A stretch of 64,000 nucleotides of DNA, taken from the NCBI RefSeq assembly GCF_000350225.1, contig NW_005179029.1, positions 124,001 through 188,000 on the forward strand. The letters run 5' to 3'. The position numbers were made by a program, and so were the translations under genes. Of this stretch, positions 1 to 10,877 are shown in pieces. The notes below the pieces were generated by a model. The model was not told the origin of the DNA, ran no database searches, and saw nothing but the letters and a program-made list of their open reading frames with translations. This DNA comes from Chondrus crispus. Its lineage: Eukaryota > Rhodophyta > Florideophyceae > Gigartinales > Gigartinaceae. Positions within the stretch are counted from its first letter, which is position 1; each line of letters begins with the position of its first letter.

Positions 1-353
1 ATTTAATTGTTGACACCAGTGGTCGGTTACATACCAACGCTAACCTCATGGGAGAGCTTCAGAAAATGGTCCGCGTCGTGTCCAAGTTTAAAGAGAATGG
101 GCCAGATGAGACCCTCTTGGTGGTCGATGCGTCTATTGGGCGGAACGCCGTCGCGCAGGCGGATACATGGAAAAAGGAGGTGGGGGTCACGGCTCTGGCT
201 GTCACAAAATTGGACGGGACTGCCCGAGCGGGGTTTGTTGTATCGTGTGTGGACGAATTGGACATTCCCGTCAAACTGATCGGCGTCGGCGAGAGCATTG
301 ACGATCTCCGGGACTTTGACGCCGAGCTTTTCGTGGATGGGCTCGTAGGGTAG
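1..353 (+). CDS. ftsY: FtsY, plastid-type SRP receptor GTPase (3' end only)
   Basis: C-terminal 116 residues of an SRP-receptor GTPase; the reading frame is open to the window edge (first full codon at base 3). Visible: the G3 element DTSGR at the very start, the G4 element TKLDGTARAG, and a C-terminal IGVGESIDDLRDFDAELF closing segment that is characteristic of FtsY rather than of the SRP54/Ffh subunit, because no M domain follows and the protein stops at once. FtsY is the membrane-side receptor that docks SRP and its cargo at the translocon. In a eukaryotic nucleus the FtsY type is the chloroplast receptor (cpFtsY), working with cpSRP54 at the thylakoid. The N-terminal transit peptide and G1/G2 lie outside the window. 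It converges on the next gene with about 110 bases between stops. Family identification is firm; plastid location is inferred from family knowledge. Confidence 0.87.
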   Translation, partial: LIVDTSGRLHTNANLMGELQKMVRVVSKFKENGPDETLLVVDASIGRNAVAQADTWKKEVGVTALAVTKLDGTARAGFVVSCVDELDIPVKLIGVGESIDDLRDFDAELFVDGLVG

Positions 354-462
354 CGTAGGAAACAGTCCTTTGTGTGCAAAGAACGACACAAAACCTCAGG
401 AAGACCCTGACGAAAATTATTGTGAGAACGTCTTTGGTCGTCCTTTTAACCAATTGGGCCTT

Positions 463-1086
463 CTACCCTCTCAGACGTAGAAGATACTGGGCAGCTTCAG
501 CTGTCGCAGGTGTCACATTCTTGAATGAGTCCGACGTATTGACACCTGACGAACGAACTTCTTCCGAGCAACACTCTGATGGGCACCGCGAAAACTGCAT
601 TGACAAATCCTTCTTTCCGTCCACAATCGGGGGCAAGTCTAGAGGACGTAGTATTCGCTTGCAATAGCCAGACTTCGTTGCTGTCTTGAGCCCGACGCGA
701 TCAAAAAAGGATGTCGGGGATTGCGGCCCATCGCACTCATCCACAGTCACCTGCGAACTGCTGGCGACGAGGCAGTCGTACTTGTCTTCTGTACACGAGT
801 ACAAAGAGATCTCGTCACATTGAGAGGCATACCCGGACTGCACCAGGAAACCCTGCTCCTTCATCTCTCGAAGCGCGTTGGCCGCTAGCTCCTTAAGCAC
901 CTCCTTTGAGCTCTGTGAGCGTCTCTTCTTTCTTCTTGGACTTGTACTCGGCGCTGTGTCAGTGGGCAACGCCTGCGAAGAAAGCCTGTGCGACAAAGCA
1001 CTTGCTGCCGGAAGTGCATGTTGATACTTTCGTTGCTGCCGTGATGATCTTCCACTGGAGGTTTGTCTCGACTTCCGCGGCGCCAT
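463..1086 (-). CDS. hypothetical basic/Ser-rich protein, 207 aa
   Basis: Uninterrupted ATG-to-stop frame of 207 residues, convergent with ftsY. The first 60 residues are rich in Arg, Lys, Ser and Gln and contain a PRRKKRR cluster that could act as a nuclear localisation signal. The middle has a short amphipathic stretch (KEVLKELAANALREMKEQG). The rest is acidic and Cys/Ser-rich with no domain I recognise. No family assignment is offered. The evidence that it is a real gene is length, a good ATG, position within the compact host island and a 3' end close to the neighbouring stop. It could be a lineage-specific protein. Confidence 0.5.
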   Translation of the reverse strand: MAPRKSRQTSSGRSSRQQRKYQHALPAASALSHRLSSQALPTDTAPSTSPRRKKRRSQSSKEVLKELAANALREMKEQGFLVQSGYASQCDEISLYSCTEDKYDCLVASSSQVTVDECDGPQSPTSFFDRVGLKTATKSGYCKRILRPLDLPPIVDGKKDLSMQFSRCPSECCSEEVRSSGVNTSDSFKNVTPATAEAAQYLLRLRG

Positions 1087-2259
1087 TGCTTTCTATAATG
1101 CGGAAAATGCGATCCCTCGACAGCAAAAGAAGAAGAGCCTAGCCCCGTTGGAATGAGGCCGACAAGGGATATTGCTGCCGTAGAAAACTCGGCAGGACTC
1201 GCAGACGAGCTACAGGATGCATGTGAGGCATTGTGAGTTCAAATCTGGGCCAAATGGCGGGAATGGCACGAATTCAAAAACGTAAAAGATTGCGCCTATT
1301 TCGACCTGCTGTGTCCAAGAATGCCGACAGATGAGCAAAAAATTTATTCGAAGTATCGGCCGCACTTTTTGGCGCAAGCATTCGCTATCTGTATCGGCAC
1401 GCTATGCAGGTGCGATGACGATCCGGCTTTCCCCTTTCAGCAAGGCCAATAGCAGAAGCTGGAGTTTTATTTGTTGAGCTTGAGGTGTTAAGATCAACAG
1501 ATTACACGTACAGTTAAAAAGAACTCATTTCCGAAATTTGCATGATTGCAGTTCAGGACGCTCAAACTCTAAGAGCCAGCCGACGCTCGCATTCCACAAT
1601 ATCTGCACTACAATTAGATTCTTGAGCAGAAGAGCCAACTGCATGCCGTACTGTAGAACGGATCCAATCCGAAAGCAAGATAAAGTTATCCTAATGGCGG
1701 GTATGAAGTCTGCCATGAGCTTGCAACACAATGCTGACAATATTCCCGAAGTGCCCTCTCGCCGAACTTTTTCACGATTTATTGTCAGCTCGATGGCTTT
1801 TTAGGAAACGCCTCCCTCCCTGGCTCCAGAAACGGTACAGGCAATCCTCATAGTACCGTCAAACTATTGGATATCCAGTATGCTGACACAGCGTTTTCAT
1901 CAGCTTCACCCAAAACGAAGTTGCTGCTTTCTTGGACGAACTGTTGCAATAATGTTAAGCTTCGATCTTATGCCCCTTCAACCACTCTATTCAATATTCA
2001 CCAATAACTAGAAACTGCCTGGCGTGACCAGTGCACATCCTAGACCGAATTGCACATTAAAGTGGTGATGATGGTAGAAAGAAACATGATCAGTTATCGC
2101 AGATCAATATATTCTCTCTCATGACGTGTAGTGAAAGTAGTTGCTTTATTCGATCATGCCGTAACCCCAAAGAAAGTCCAACCCACTCGTCTTAGCTGTT
2201 TTGCAGAGCGACTTTCCTTGCACGCTCGTACACTAAGCCAACACCAAACCTGAAGCCAA
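1087..2259. other. intergenic region, nothing recognised
   Basis: Bases between the divergent hypothetical gene and the bZIP gene. Short overlapping frames on both strands at about 1525-1804 look like chance. No RNA gene, TIR or LTR was seen. It should contain both promoters, but no motif can be assigned with confidence. Confidence 0.4.
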
Positions 2260-3279
2260 ATGGTTGAAAGAGGAGATTATGAAGGCACTGCTCTCGTAGA
2301 AAGCTCAATTGATGCTTCTACCTCAATTTCGAACGCCGAGGTTCATATTTCTACACCGCAACTTCCGTGGTTCAATGAAATGACGTTGCCACATGCTGGC
2401 TTCAATCCGCAAACAGAGACTGCTTACATCGATCCATTAAGCAGCGATGGAATGATTGATTTCACGAAAGGGTTCGAGAGGGAGGATGATGCAACTATGG
2501 GCCGTTTATTAGCGATGGAGTCTGTTCTCACCGAGCGCGATGAAATCTCCGCTTTGCAACAGATCCAAAGCCCAGTAACTGTTGAGGCTTCGTGTAATTC
2601 TCCTGCGACGAAAAAGCATGAAGAAGCCGCTCTGGTCGAATCTGCTTCCAGTGTATCTCACGCCGAGTTACTGGCTTCTCTCCAAAGTAATTGCTTTTGG
2701 CAAGGCGGCAATACACAGCCTGAGGTACCACAACCAGCTACTTTTCATGAAAGGAAACAGCTTCCCTTCGTCCCACCTCCCAAAGAAAAACCTGGAAGAC
2801 ACCCAACTGCTTCGCAAGACTTTGTTGATCTATCCTCTTTGGTAGATGCATCCCCTGAAGAAGTACGAAAATTGTTTCGAGCATCAAGAGACGATGTGAT
2901 GACGCAAATCAATTTATATTGGGTTAATTACCGCTACCTTCTCAAGACCATGGAAGAGAGAATACACAAAATCCTTAATGACAGAGGGGTGAAGATTAAA
3001 AGAAGAAAGCGGATGGGACCTGAGGTTCCAGCTCTAGAAAAAAAGGAGATTCGTGCGCAAAGAAATCGTGAAAGGAGTCAAGCACTTCGCAAGCATCAAA
3101 AGCAACGGTTGGCATATCTCGAAGGCTATGCAGAGCAACTGAAAGTATACAATTCTGCTACAAAATCCCTGATAAATTGTGTATTAGAGGACGAAGCGAT
3201 GCTTCCTTTGTTGCACGCCTACTTCACTGAAAACGAGTGCAGTGAGAGTCTTCTGTCTTTCTTGAGCAATGGCAAATGA
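2260..3279 (+). CDS. bZIP transcription factor
   Basis: Single-exon 339-residue protein starting at ATG 2260. Residues about 250-310 form a bZIP: a Lys/Arg-rich run (KIKRRKRM) precedes the basic region RAQRNRERSQALRK, where Asn269 and Arg277 give the invariant N-x7-R spacing. Leu287 follows at exactly x9 and starts a short heptad (L287, L294, then T301, V308). The zipper is therefore short and degrades after two Leu, suggesting weak or heterotypic dimerisation (inference). The N-terminal 240 residues are acidic, Ser/Thr/Gln-rich and of low complexity, as expected for an activation region. bZIPs bind DNA as dimers in the nucleus; the target of this one cannot be read from sequence. The spacing makes the assignment solid, the subfamily unknown. 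Confidence 0.8.
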   Translation: MVERGDYEGTALVESSIDASTSISNAEVHISTPQLPWFNEMTLPHAGFNPQTETAYIDPLSSDGMIDFTKGFEREDDATMGRLLAMESVLTERDEISALQQIQSPVTVEASCNSPATKKHEEAALVESASSVSHAELLASLQSNCFWQGGNTQPEVPQPATFHERKQLPFVPPPKEKPGRHPTASQDFVDLSSLVDASPEEVRKLFRASRDDVMTQINLYWVNYRYLLKTMEERIHKILNDRGVKIKRRKRMGPEVPALEKKEIRAQRNRERSQALRKHQKQRLAYLEGYAEQLKVYNSATKSLINCVLEDEAMLPLLHAYFTENECSESLLSFLSNGK

Positions 3280-4509
3280 GTCCTGAAGTTCGAGAATGGT
3301 GTGTTCCCTGTCCCATTATTCTTTTTATGTATTCTCATCAGCAACAACACAATAGAAAACGAACATGGCATGTAAAGTAAAATGCCGCCTACCGCCTTCC
3401 TGCTGGAAGATGCAAACACTTATCTTGTCCCACTGAGAAGTTTGTAATGTAAATTGATATTTAGTATCGATAAAGTTGATTCTGTCCACCTGTGGTTTAT
3501 TTTCAGACAGAAAACATATCTCGCAGTGAACAAGCACTTTTCCTAAATGTCGATGAAGCTCCCTTGGTAGAAGATGTTGAAATCGTTAGCTTCGATAGCT
3601 GTTGGAATACAGCGTGGGTGAGGGGGAGTGGGGCAGGGAATTATTTCTAGTTGCAGATGTACAAATGATTGAGTGCAGCTTCTTAGCATCTTCATTGATG
3701 TGGTCAGCACAGCAGTTACTGCGATCGAAAACGGCACACAGCAACTGCAGCGTACCTTTTTCGATCGGCAATCTACATTTCAGTGAGCCAATTGTCGTGT
3801 TCTGTAAGTACCGTATGCTGTCCCTGTGAATGTACTGAGGCAATCACAATCAACTAGAAAGTGTAAGAATTCGCTCACTCAAAACAAACAATCCTCAACA
3901 CATTAGCAGCTGTGTTCGTCCGCTGTGAGAGGCATGGTGCATAGAAAGTACCTTTGTACTGTGTCATGAAGCGTTGGTTGACTGAAAGAACATGTACAGG
4001 ATACTAAGAGGGCGCGGAGCGATGCGGAAATTTTCTTAGTCCACTGCACTGTAGTAGAAAAATCTGAAACGGCCAATTATGGGCCGCCGTGCTTCGCATC
4101 CTCAACGACGACACACTTCGATTGCGAGCACAAGCTGAAAGAGCCTGTATCTATTTCATTTTTGAGTACAGTACTATACTTGCTTTTCATCTGGCGGAGA
4201 ATTTTGCGCGAGCTCAAGGCCTGACAAAGACCATTGACGAGTACGTGGTCCTAGCCAACGGTGCATTGTGCCATCTGTTTGTATTGAAAGGACCAATCGT
4301 CCACTTGCCAGCTCGTTTCAAACGCACGACTTGAACGACAAGCGCCGCACGAGCCCAGATATTGTGACGATCTGCAATTCCACAAAACCTATAAGTTCAG
4401 GGGAGCTCATCTTCGAAAGGATATATATTGCACAGACTCAGAAGCAAATCGCAAGTGGTCGATTAATTGGTATCGCCACCTTCTCACTGGTCTTCGTATA
4501 GAACTCAAA
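3280..4509. other. intergenic region, nothing recognised
   Basis: Region between the bZIP stop and the carrier gene ATG. Several 60-85-residue frames occur on both strands, but none has a recognisable domain, an open start context or support from the neighbours. The carrier promoter must lie in the right part. Confidence 0.4.
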
Positions 4510-5515
4510 ATGAGCGATTTGAAGATGGACGAAGGTAAGCAACAGTTTGAACCCATCAAGCGAAAGAAGGTTGAGATTCAAAATGTAAGAACCCCGCTGG
4601 AATTCTAGTAACATAAGCTTCTTGATGTATTTTTACTATGTAAAGACACTAACTTCCCATTCATTACGCCATGGACAGCTTGCAATCGGGTCAGCGCTGC
4701 AATTATTCGAGGTTTCGACGCTAGGACAGCCCTTTGAGAATATGAAGACGGTTATGGCAGCGCATAGAAGCGACACATTGACTGAAGCATGCCGGAGATT
4801 GTACGCAACCCGCGGAATTCCTTCCTTCTGGCAAGGCCTAATTCCTTGGGCATGGATCGAAGGAGCCACAAAAGGTGGCGTTCTTCTCTTCTCTCAAAAT
4901 GAGATCACGATATCAGCCAGAAATGCTGGGCTTGGCACGTTGTGGGCAAGTGCCTTGGGAGGTATTGGTGGCGGAGTTTGTCAAGCGTACACAACCATGG
5001 GATTTTGTACATTCATGAAGACTGTAGAAGTGACTCGGACGAAGGGGGTTGGATCCAGTCATAAGAGCTCCATTTCTGTTGCTGCAGATGTCATTCGGAA
5101 GGAGGGTATCCTAGGTATGTATAAGGGCGTCAACGCGGTCGCCTTGCGACAGGCAACAAACTGGGGATCTCGATTTGGTTTTTCTCGAGTCATAGAAAAC
5201 TTGTTTCTTGGTCGAGAGAACGATCGGGTACTATCAAAAGGAGAGCGTCTTCTGTCCAGCATGGTAGGAGGAGGCTTAGCGTGTTGGAATCAACCAATTG
5301 AGGTCGTACGGGTCGAAATGCAGAGCATGGCCAAAGCTGCTGACAGACCAAAATCAATGTCCATTGCTAGCACAGCGAAGTATATTTACGGGAAAGATGG
5401 CATCCGCGGTTTCTACCGTGGGATAGTGCCCCGCATAGGTCTCTCCATGTACCTAACTAGCGTTATGGTGTTCGGCGGTGATGAAGTTAGACAATACATG
5501 AAAACGATGGAATAA
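4510..5515 (+). CDS. YHM2: YHM2-like mitochondrial carrier (two exons)
   Basis: Exon 1 4510-4584 and exon 2 4679-5515, joined across a 94-base intron with GTAAGA donor and GGACAG acceptor; the spliced protein is 303 residues (yeast Yhm2 has 314). It is an SLC25-type inner-membrane carrier with three repeats. Repeat 1 carries GQPFENMK (P43, E45, K48) and repeat 3 carries NQPIEVVR, both fitting PX[DE]XX[KR]. Repeat 2 has FMKTVEVTR instead, an irregularity that the yeast protein shares. Further Yhm2-specific segments are GLIPWAWIE, QAYTTMGFCTFMKTVE, KGVNAVALRQATNWGSRFG and CWNQPIEVVRVEMQS. Yhm2 exchanges citrate and oxoglutarate across the inner mitochondrial membrane; that substrate is taken from the family. 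The unspliced frame starting at 4622 would have an unrelated N-terminus, so the spliced start is preferred. Confidence 0.9.
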
Positions 5516-5891
5516 ACGCACAGCACAGGCGTTATGCACTGGTCTGACCCTAGCAATGTAGAAAGCGGCGACCAGCGTTGAGGTCCTCAAAACAGTAGCA
5601 TGTGTAGAATCAAATCGAGCACACTTTACTTCACGAATCAGCCCCTCTGGACTACTTCCGATGTGTTGAACCTAGATGGAGAGAATACCTGAAGGTCATA
5701 AGCGCATGCAGTCCCTCGCCCGTCGGACATTACCTGATATGATAGGCAGAAGCACACAATCTCAGCCCTCCATACACTGAAAGCGGGAGCACATGACTCA
5801 AAAAATACGGCAATCCTGCATCGCCCCGCTTCGGCGCGCGCCTAACAACATGAATTGACAACAATCCCTCTTGGTTGCGGAAATAGCCGTG
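5516..5891. other. intergenic, between convergent carrier and RPL34 stops
   Basis: 376 bases shared by the two 3' ends. No coding frame or RNA gene recognised. Confidence 0.4.
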
Positions 5892-6650
5892 CTACTGCGA
5901 AGCAAGCTTTTGCTTCTTATGTTGCTTGACCACCTTCTTCACGATCTTCTGTTCCTCTAACAGGAAAGCGCGAACGATCCTAGGTACCGAAAACAAACAG
6001 CAACAAGCGAGCAAAGAAACCGTCAGAAATGCGCTTTGACTCAGGTTATCCGATATCACGTAACGCCGTCTCTGGCAAATGCATCTGTGCTGCGAGGGAA
6101 ATCGCGGCATATTGTACTCAGCGGGTTTCCCCATATGTTCAAGGGAATCCGAGAAACCAATCTTCCGCTGCATATCGAGAACGATGTTCGCACACAATGC
6201 TAGAGTACATACCTGTTCCTTACTGCGTAACCAGATAAAACGCCACCGTAGCACCTCGACACGGACTTTTGTCTCTTGGACATACGCTTCAGTTCTTTCG
6301 GGCGAGCAACAGCGACACCGAAGAGTGGTCTGCCAGTGTCACCGCATTTCGGAGTGCTCGGCAGCTTCTTCAGATACTGAATCGTGAGCTTGCCACCAGG
6401 GGTACGCACTCTGTTTTAGTCACGGTGAAGTAACATTGAGATGAGTTAGATATGCATTTTTCACAGGACATTTGCACGCGCATTCGCTCTTCACAACTGC
6501 TCACATTGACGGAGTATAGTGGACCTAGATAGCTTCTCGAGAGCCGAACGCATTGCGACGGGAAACGATCTGGAACACATACTTCTTGAACTTGTTGCTC
6601 CTGGTGCAGAAGGGGCTCTTGCGCCTCAAGGTAACACGCGCGTCCGGCAT
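5892..6650 (-). CDS. RPL34: 60S ribosomal protein eL34 (three exons)
   Basis: Exons on the minus strand: 6583-6650, 6213-6410 and 5892-5979, giving 117 residues, the usual eL34 length. Introns are 172 and 233 bases; both donors read GTATGT and the acceptors end CAG and TAG. Exon 1 gives the basic N-terminus (RVTLRRKSPFCTRSNKFK). Exon 2 has RTPGGKLTIQYLKK, then SVSRCYGGVLSGYAVRNR, corresponding to the family's KxVSRAYGG segment. Exon 3 gives IVRAFLLEEQKIVKKVVKQ and a basic tail. eL34 is a structural protein of the large cytosolic ribosomal subunit. Typical eL34 has CxxC zinc-type cysteines around the middle; here only part of that pattern is seen (STPKCGDTG and a Gly-Tyr where many species have Cys-x-x-Cys), so zinc binding is doubtful. 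Identification and splice sites are consistent with each other. Confidence 0.93.
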
Positions 6651-8070
6651 GATGAGTAGTTGGGTTGCAAACGCTGCTTCGAAGCGCTATTGACGTCAGA
6701 AAAGAGAGTTAAGCAAGGGAGGACGTCGGCACTAGCATTAGAGCGGGTCGATCTACGCGCCGCGGTGTGCATCGCCGGCGACGAAAATAATCACTCAAAT
6801 TGTAAGAGTTCGACATGAGTCGGAAGGAGTTTGATTTTCCGTTAAAATTATAAGTTTGTAGTTTTGGCTAGTTTCTCTCAGCGCGCTAAGAAGCCAGAGC
6901 TCGTTTTGAGTAATATTGGATCTTTGATCTTTTTTCGTCAATCTTTGATTCTTGATCAGGCTGAAATCTTAGCGCACATCTGGGTCTGGTCTCGCCTCCG
7001 AACCAGACCTCTCGGAAGCCCCTTCATGTGCTCCTTCCCCTCTCTCACAGGCCCCGGTGTATTTATTTTGACTCTAATTGCACTTTTCTAAAAAGCGACG
7101 TGTTGTTTCTATGTTAACCGGCTGCTTACTTGCGATGTGCCCCCGACCCTAGGTTTTGGATTCTGCAATGGGGAAGAACACATCCTGATGAGAGTGTTAT
7201 GCCCTTACCTCTCGTTTTCAGGAAGGTCTTATATAAAGCTCATCGGAGAACACGTGAAAAATCTTATTTCTGTGACATCCTCGAAGCCCAGTACTGCCAA
7301 ATAGATTAAACTCCCGACGTGAAGTTTGGAGCTCCATGAATTATTAGGGTTTCAGCGCAGATGTTTCCCTGGTGTTCATCACGAGATTGATGCCGAGCAT
7401 ATATACGCCTAAGAGATAAAGACAACTTAACCTTGTACACGTCATACGATTAATTTTTTCCTTTGTTCCTGCTTTCATGGAGCAAAATACAAGCTTTGAA
7501 ACAAGAGCTTGAAAAGAAGTCATTGATACCTGGACAAAAGAACTATTTCGGCTGAGGTTTCCATACGCACGGGGTAGTGACCTGGTGCTATTGAAGTGAA
7601 TTCTTTACACGAAATCTGATGATGCAAAGCTTGCATGCAAACTAGATCATTTGCACAGTGTTCTCAATGCTGTGGCTATCAGAGCATGGAGTGCTTTTGT
7701 AGAGAGTCAATGAAGAATTTTTGATCCGAATCGCGTGCAGCAATTTTTGAAGTGACTCGGCCCCAGCCCTCAAAATTGAAGCTGGTCGAGAAATCTCGTC
7801 CACCCATCTGAAGCACATATTGTTGTGGTTGAACTTAATGATGATACGGGCTCATATAATACAAATACTGCTGAGTTGCTATGAGACTATGGTATGTAGA
7901 ACAGGCAGTGACTTCCTTGTATGCGCCAACGAAGTGTCAAACTTTTAAACGGGTAGTCCCTCGCTATTCTTTCAAACTCACGAAGGGAACATCTAGAAAA
8001 CTCGAAGAGTAATACAGTTCAATGCTGCTTTGCAGAAAGAAGTGTGAAACAGATGAGCGAAGTAAGACAG
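6651..8070. other. gene-free AT-rich region
   Basis: Upstream of RPL34. Both strands are crowded with stops; the longest frame (6864-7091) has no recognisable domain. No RNA gene or repeat pair was found. The RPL34 promoter should lie in the first few hundred bases. Confidence 0.4.
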
Positions 8071-8930
8071 TAGTGGTGCTCAAACCTAGTTCTGAAATTC
8101 TAGTTCTAATTCTGAAAAGACGCTTTCTCGACCAATCACAGGAGTTCAGCACTTTTTCAGAAAATAAAATTAACCCCCAACAGTGATTCTTACTTGTCGC
8201 CTGAATCAAGCAGCTGTAATTCAAGAACACGCTCTGATTGGCACAACCTTCACGCGGTTGACGCTCTCGTACTGTTACTTCAACAACTGCTGTATCTGTT
8301 TCGGTCTATCGTGGCGCGAACTGAAACCGAAACACAACCGCAGCAGCAAAGAGCAGTAGCGTGCCAAGCGCGCACTTATTAGACACAATTCTGTCAAGCG
8401 CTTTGCTGAAGCGCGTCTTGCCCTGCGCGCGATACACCTCGGCGAGACGGCGCTTCTTGCGGGCAGACTGTAACGGCCGCAAAAGCAAGATCGCGAGCGC
8501 GCCGCTGCTCAGCTCCTTGCGCATGCACTCTACCGAGGACGGCTTCATGACGGCCTCCCGTGATCAAGTAGTACTGCCCGTCCCGGTCGCCTGCTCATGC
8601 AACTGCTGTTGTGGAGCCCAGAAGAGGCGTGTGTGCACATTTCTCTACTTGGGTTCTCGAAGACAGGTGTCACCGTGTGTGACGTGGAGCCGGATACCTG
8701 GTCAGACGAGCCGGATCAGGCAACGGACATTCAGAAATGTTCTTAATCAAAAAAACTTACACAAGCGAAATTGCGTCCCAATCGACTTTCAGAAAGTTCT
8801 GACCGGTCTACGAGCTCCATAGCTCGTAGACGAGTTAGAATTTTTTCTGAATCAATATGGCCAATGAGCTTGCGAAAAATCGACTCAGAATTAGAACTAG
8901 AATTTTCAGAACTAGGTTTGAGCACCACTA
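8071..8930. mobile_element. non-autonomous element with ~44-bp terminal inverted repeats
   Basis: Left end 8073-8116 (GTGGTGCTCAAACCTAGTTC...) is repeated inverted at 8885-8928 with one single-base indel. Both ends are flanked by TA (8071-8072, 8929-8930), as for Tc1/mariner-type TA target duplication. Subterminal segments also pair (AGAATT/CTGAATC runs, and a TACGAGCTCCATAGCTCGTA palindrome near 8810). No transposase frame is present, so it behaves like a MITE or deletion derivative. Superfamily is inferred only from the TA and the TIR. Confidence 0.62.
8306..8548 (-). CDS. possible small membrane-anchored protein, 80 aa
   Basis: ATG-initiated frame lying wholly inside the TIR element. It has a basic middle (RPLQSARKKRRLAEVYRAQG) and one hydrophobic segment near the C-terminus (ALGTLLLFAAAVVFRF), predicted as a single transmembrane anchor. 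I recognise no family. It may be captured host sequence carried by the element or chance; the only support is the amphipathic layout and the ATG. Confidence 0.25.
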   Translation of the reverse strand: MKPSSVECMRKELSSGALAILLLRPLQSARKKRRLAEVYRAQGKTRFSKALDRIVSNKCALGTLLLFAAAVVFRFQFAPR

Positions 8931-10193
8931 GTATATCTATACTGGCCTGTATGCTCTTCGGCGAGCCTTCACGGCATACAGAAAACGATCAGGACGGTCA
9001 AAAGGTGTCATCAGTGCAAGGGCCTGACGACAGCTTTTGGAATGCAGCCTCATTATTAAAGATGTACCGCAGGGCGTGGCATGAGATAGTCGGTCTAGTG
9101 GTCATGTTCGTGAATTCAAAGCAAGACCCGAGACGAAAAGAATTGATGTGTAGCAGCCAAGGTACGTCTCGTCTACATGGTCATTTTGCATATCCCCATA
9201 CAGTGCGTGTGCGCATGAGGTCATCGATAATGAGAGAAAGCTCGTAATGAGAGTGTCGATACAGGGGGACTCGCAATAGTGCTGCTTTTGTTACTGCCTC
9301 CCTCGAATTAGTGCCGTCCAAGATTGGCAGACACGGGTCGTGCCATGTGTCACAGACGACGTCGTCACCTCTCTCTCCTCTGGTAAGGTTGTTTGGATCT
9401 TTGGAGAGTTTGGGTGTGCAGTGCGATGTGAGCAATGCTTTATCGCACTTGAGGTTTGCGAAACGAGCCTTTTTGGAAGATACGCATGAGAAGGAGGGTC
9501 GGAAACAACAACAGACTTCAATAACAGGGTTTTGGACGGGCAATGGTACTGTTGCACATGGTGCTCGGTTGCTTTGGAATCCGGATTACATTTGACACTT
9601 GGTCGGGATTTGTGGCACTACAACGTTTGAATGCTAACAGTTTTCATTGCTGGTGCAATGTGCTGACACATCTGCCGGGTGAACTGTTCACCGCGAGACC
9701 GCGATCAATTGCACTTTGCTTCATGGCTTGATGCAACCGTTCGGAAAAAAGATGACTTGGTGTTGGTGCTCTCCGTCGAAAAGACACGGAGAACCCGGCA
9801 GGAGTAAGGTATCTGGGAGTTCCTGGGAACCGGGTACATAACGGGAGGAGAATGAAATGGGGAGCGGGGAAGGGGGAAAGGAGGGGTGCACCGGCGTCTG
9901 AGTTGTCGCTAGTGTTGCTGTGGGTGCTGTTTCTGTTGTCTGTTGACTCCTTCTGTGTTCCGTCGTTGACACTGCGGCTGTTTGCTCGCAGTACGGATGC
10001 TTCCTGTTGTGTTTGTTGCTGGTGGGCAACTGTTGTTGCGCATTAGGTTTGATTACGCGCTGTTTGACTAAACTGAGTGCATTTGTTTTTGCTTTGTAAC
10101 CATTTCTGTGTCTCCTGAGGACAGATCTTGCCTGATTTGTCCAGAGAGCACTTTGTACTATCCTGCAGATAGCGCTTGCAGGTTGTATCTGCA
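8931..10193. other. region without a confident gene
   Basis: No complete gene recognised. One feature stands out: the + frame 9311-9595 (GTG, no ATG) ends in QQQTSITGFWTGN, resembling the PIP-box tail (QxxIxxFF) seen at the C-termini of two Tigger-like transposases further right. It may be a remnant of such a transposase tail. The - frame 9721-10194 is Gln/Thr/Pro-rich low complexity and is not supported. Confidence 0.3.
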
Positions 10194-10877
10194 ACAGTAC
10201 CCTTCCTCAAGGGGGCAATTTGGTATTTATTTTGAAGGAGCCATTTTAGACAACACGTAGTATCGCATGAGGGGATGAACCGCTTCAAATACAAGCCGTG
10301 AGGTGTCCCGAAGCCGTGTGCGTCGAAAAATAGCGGGCAAAATCGACCATTCGGAAGCCCCTTACTCATCTACAACACATGAAAACAGCACTGAAATCAG
10401 GAAAAGGGGCAATTTGGTCATTTTTATAAGCGGGAAAGTGATAACAGAGAATCCGCAATCTCTACGTCGCCTCCTCTTTCCATTCTGAAAGCTTCCTTTG
10501 AGAGTATAGAGCTCATTGCCGACCCGTACTTTGCTGCAAAAGACGTACCGACAGCCTGACGGGTGGCCATACGCGGCGCATCTCCCTGATTATTCTTCTC
10601 TTCCAACTTTCGAGGAGCATTATCTTGTGTGACGCATCTCAGTGCAGGTCTGCCTTCTCTTTCTGTCTTTTTCTCCTCTCTACGAACCTTTTCGGCATTT
10701 ACAGCATTCTTTTACTTTCTGCTTTCAACCATTTAGTCTAAGGTCAAATACAGTGCCGACGTCCCTTTTTGAAGCTCAACCTTCTTTCCACGTCCTGGCT
10801 GCCGACATCTCGTCTTTGCGGGACCCGGACTTGGCATTAGAATTTTGTTTACACTCCTTGTCTTGCTCAGGAGTATT

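Noticed and set aside
4089..4501. Small frames upstream of the carrier gene
   Set aside because: Overlapping frames, no domain, and they would occupy the carrier's promoter.
9721..10194. 157-residue minus frame
   Set aside because: Low-complexity Gln/Thr/Pro content, no domain, ends overlapping the start of the pogo element.
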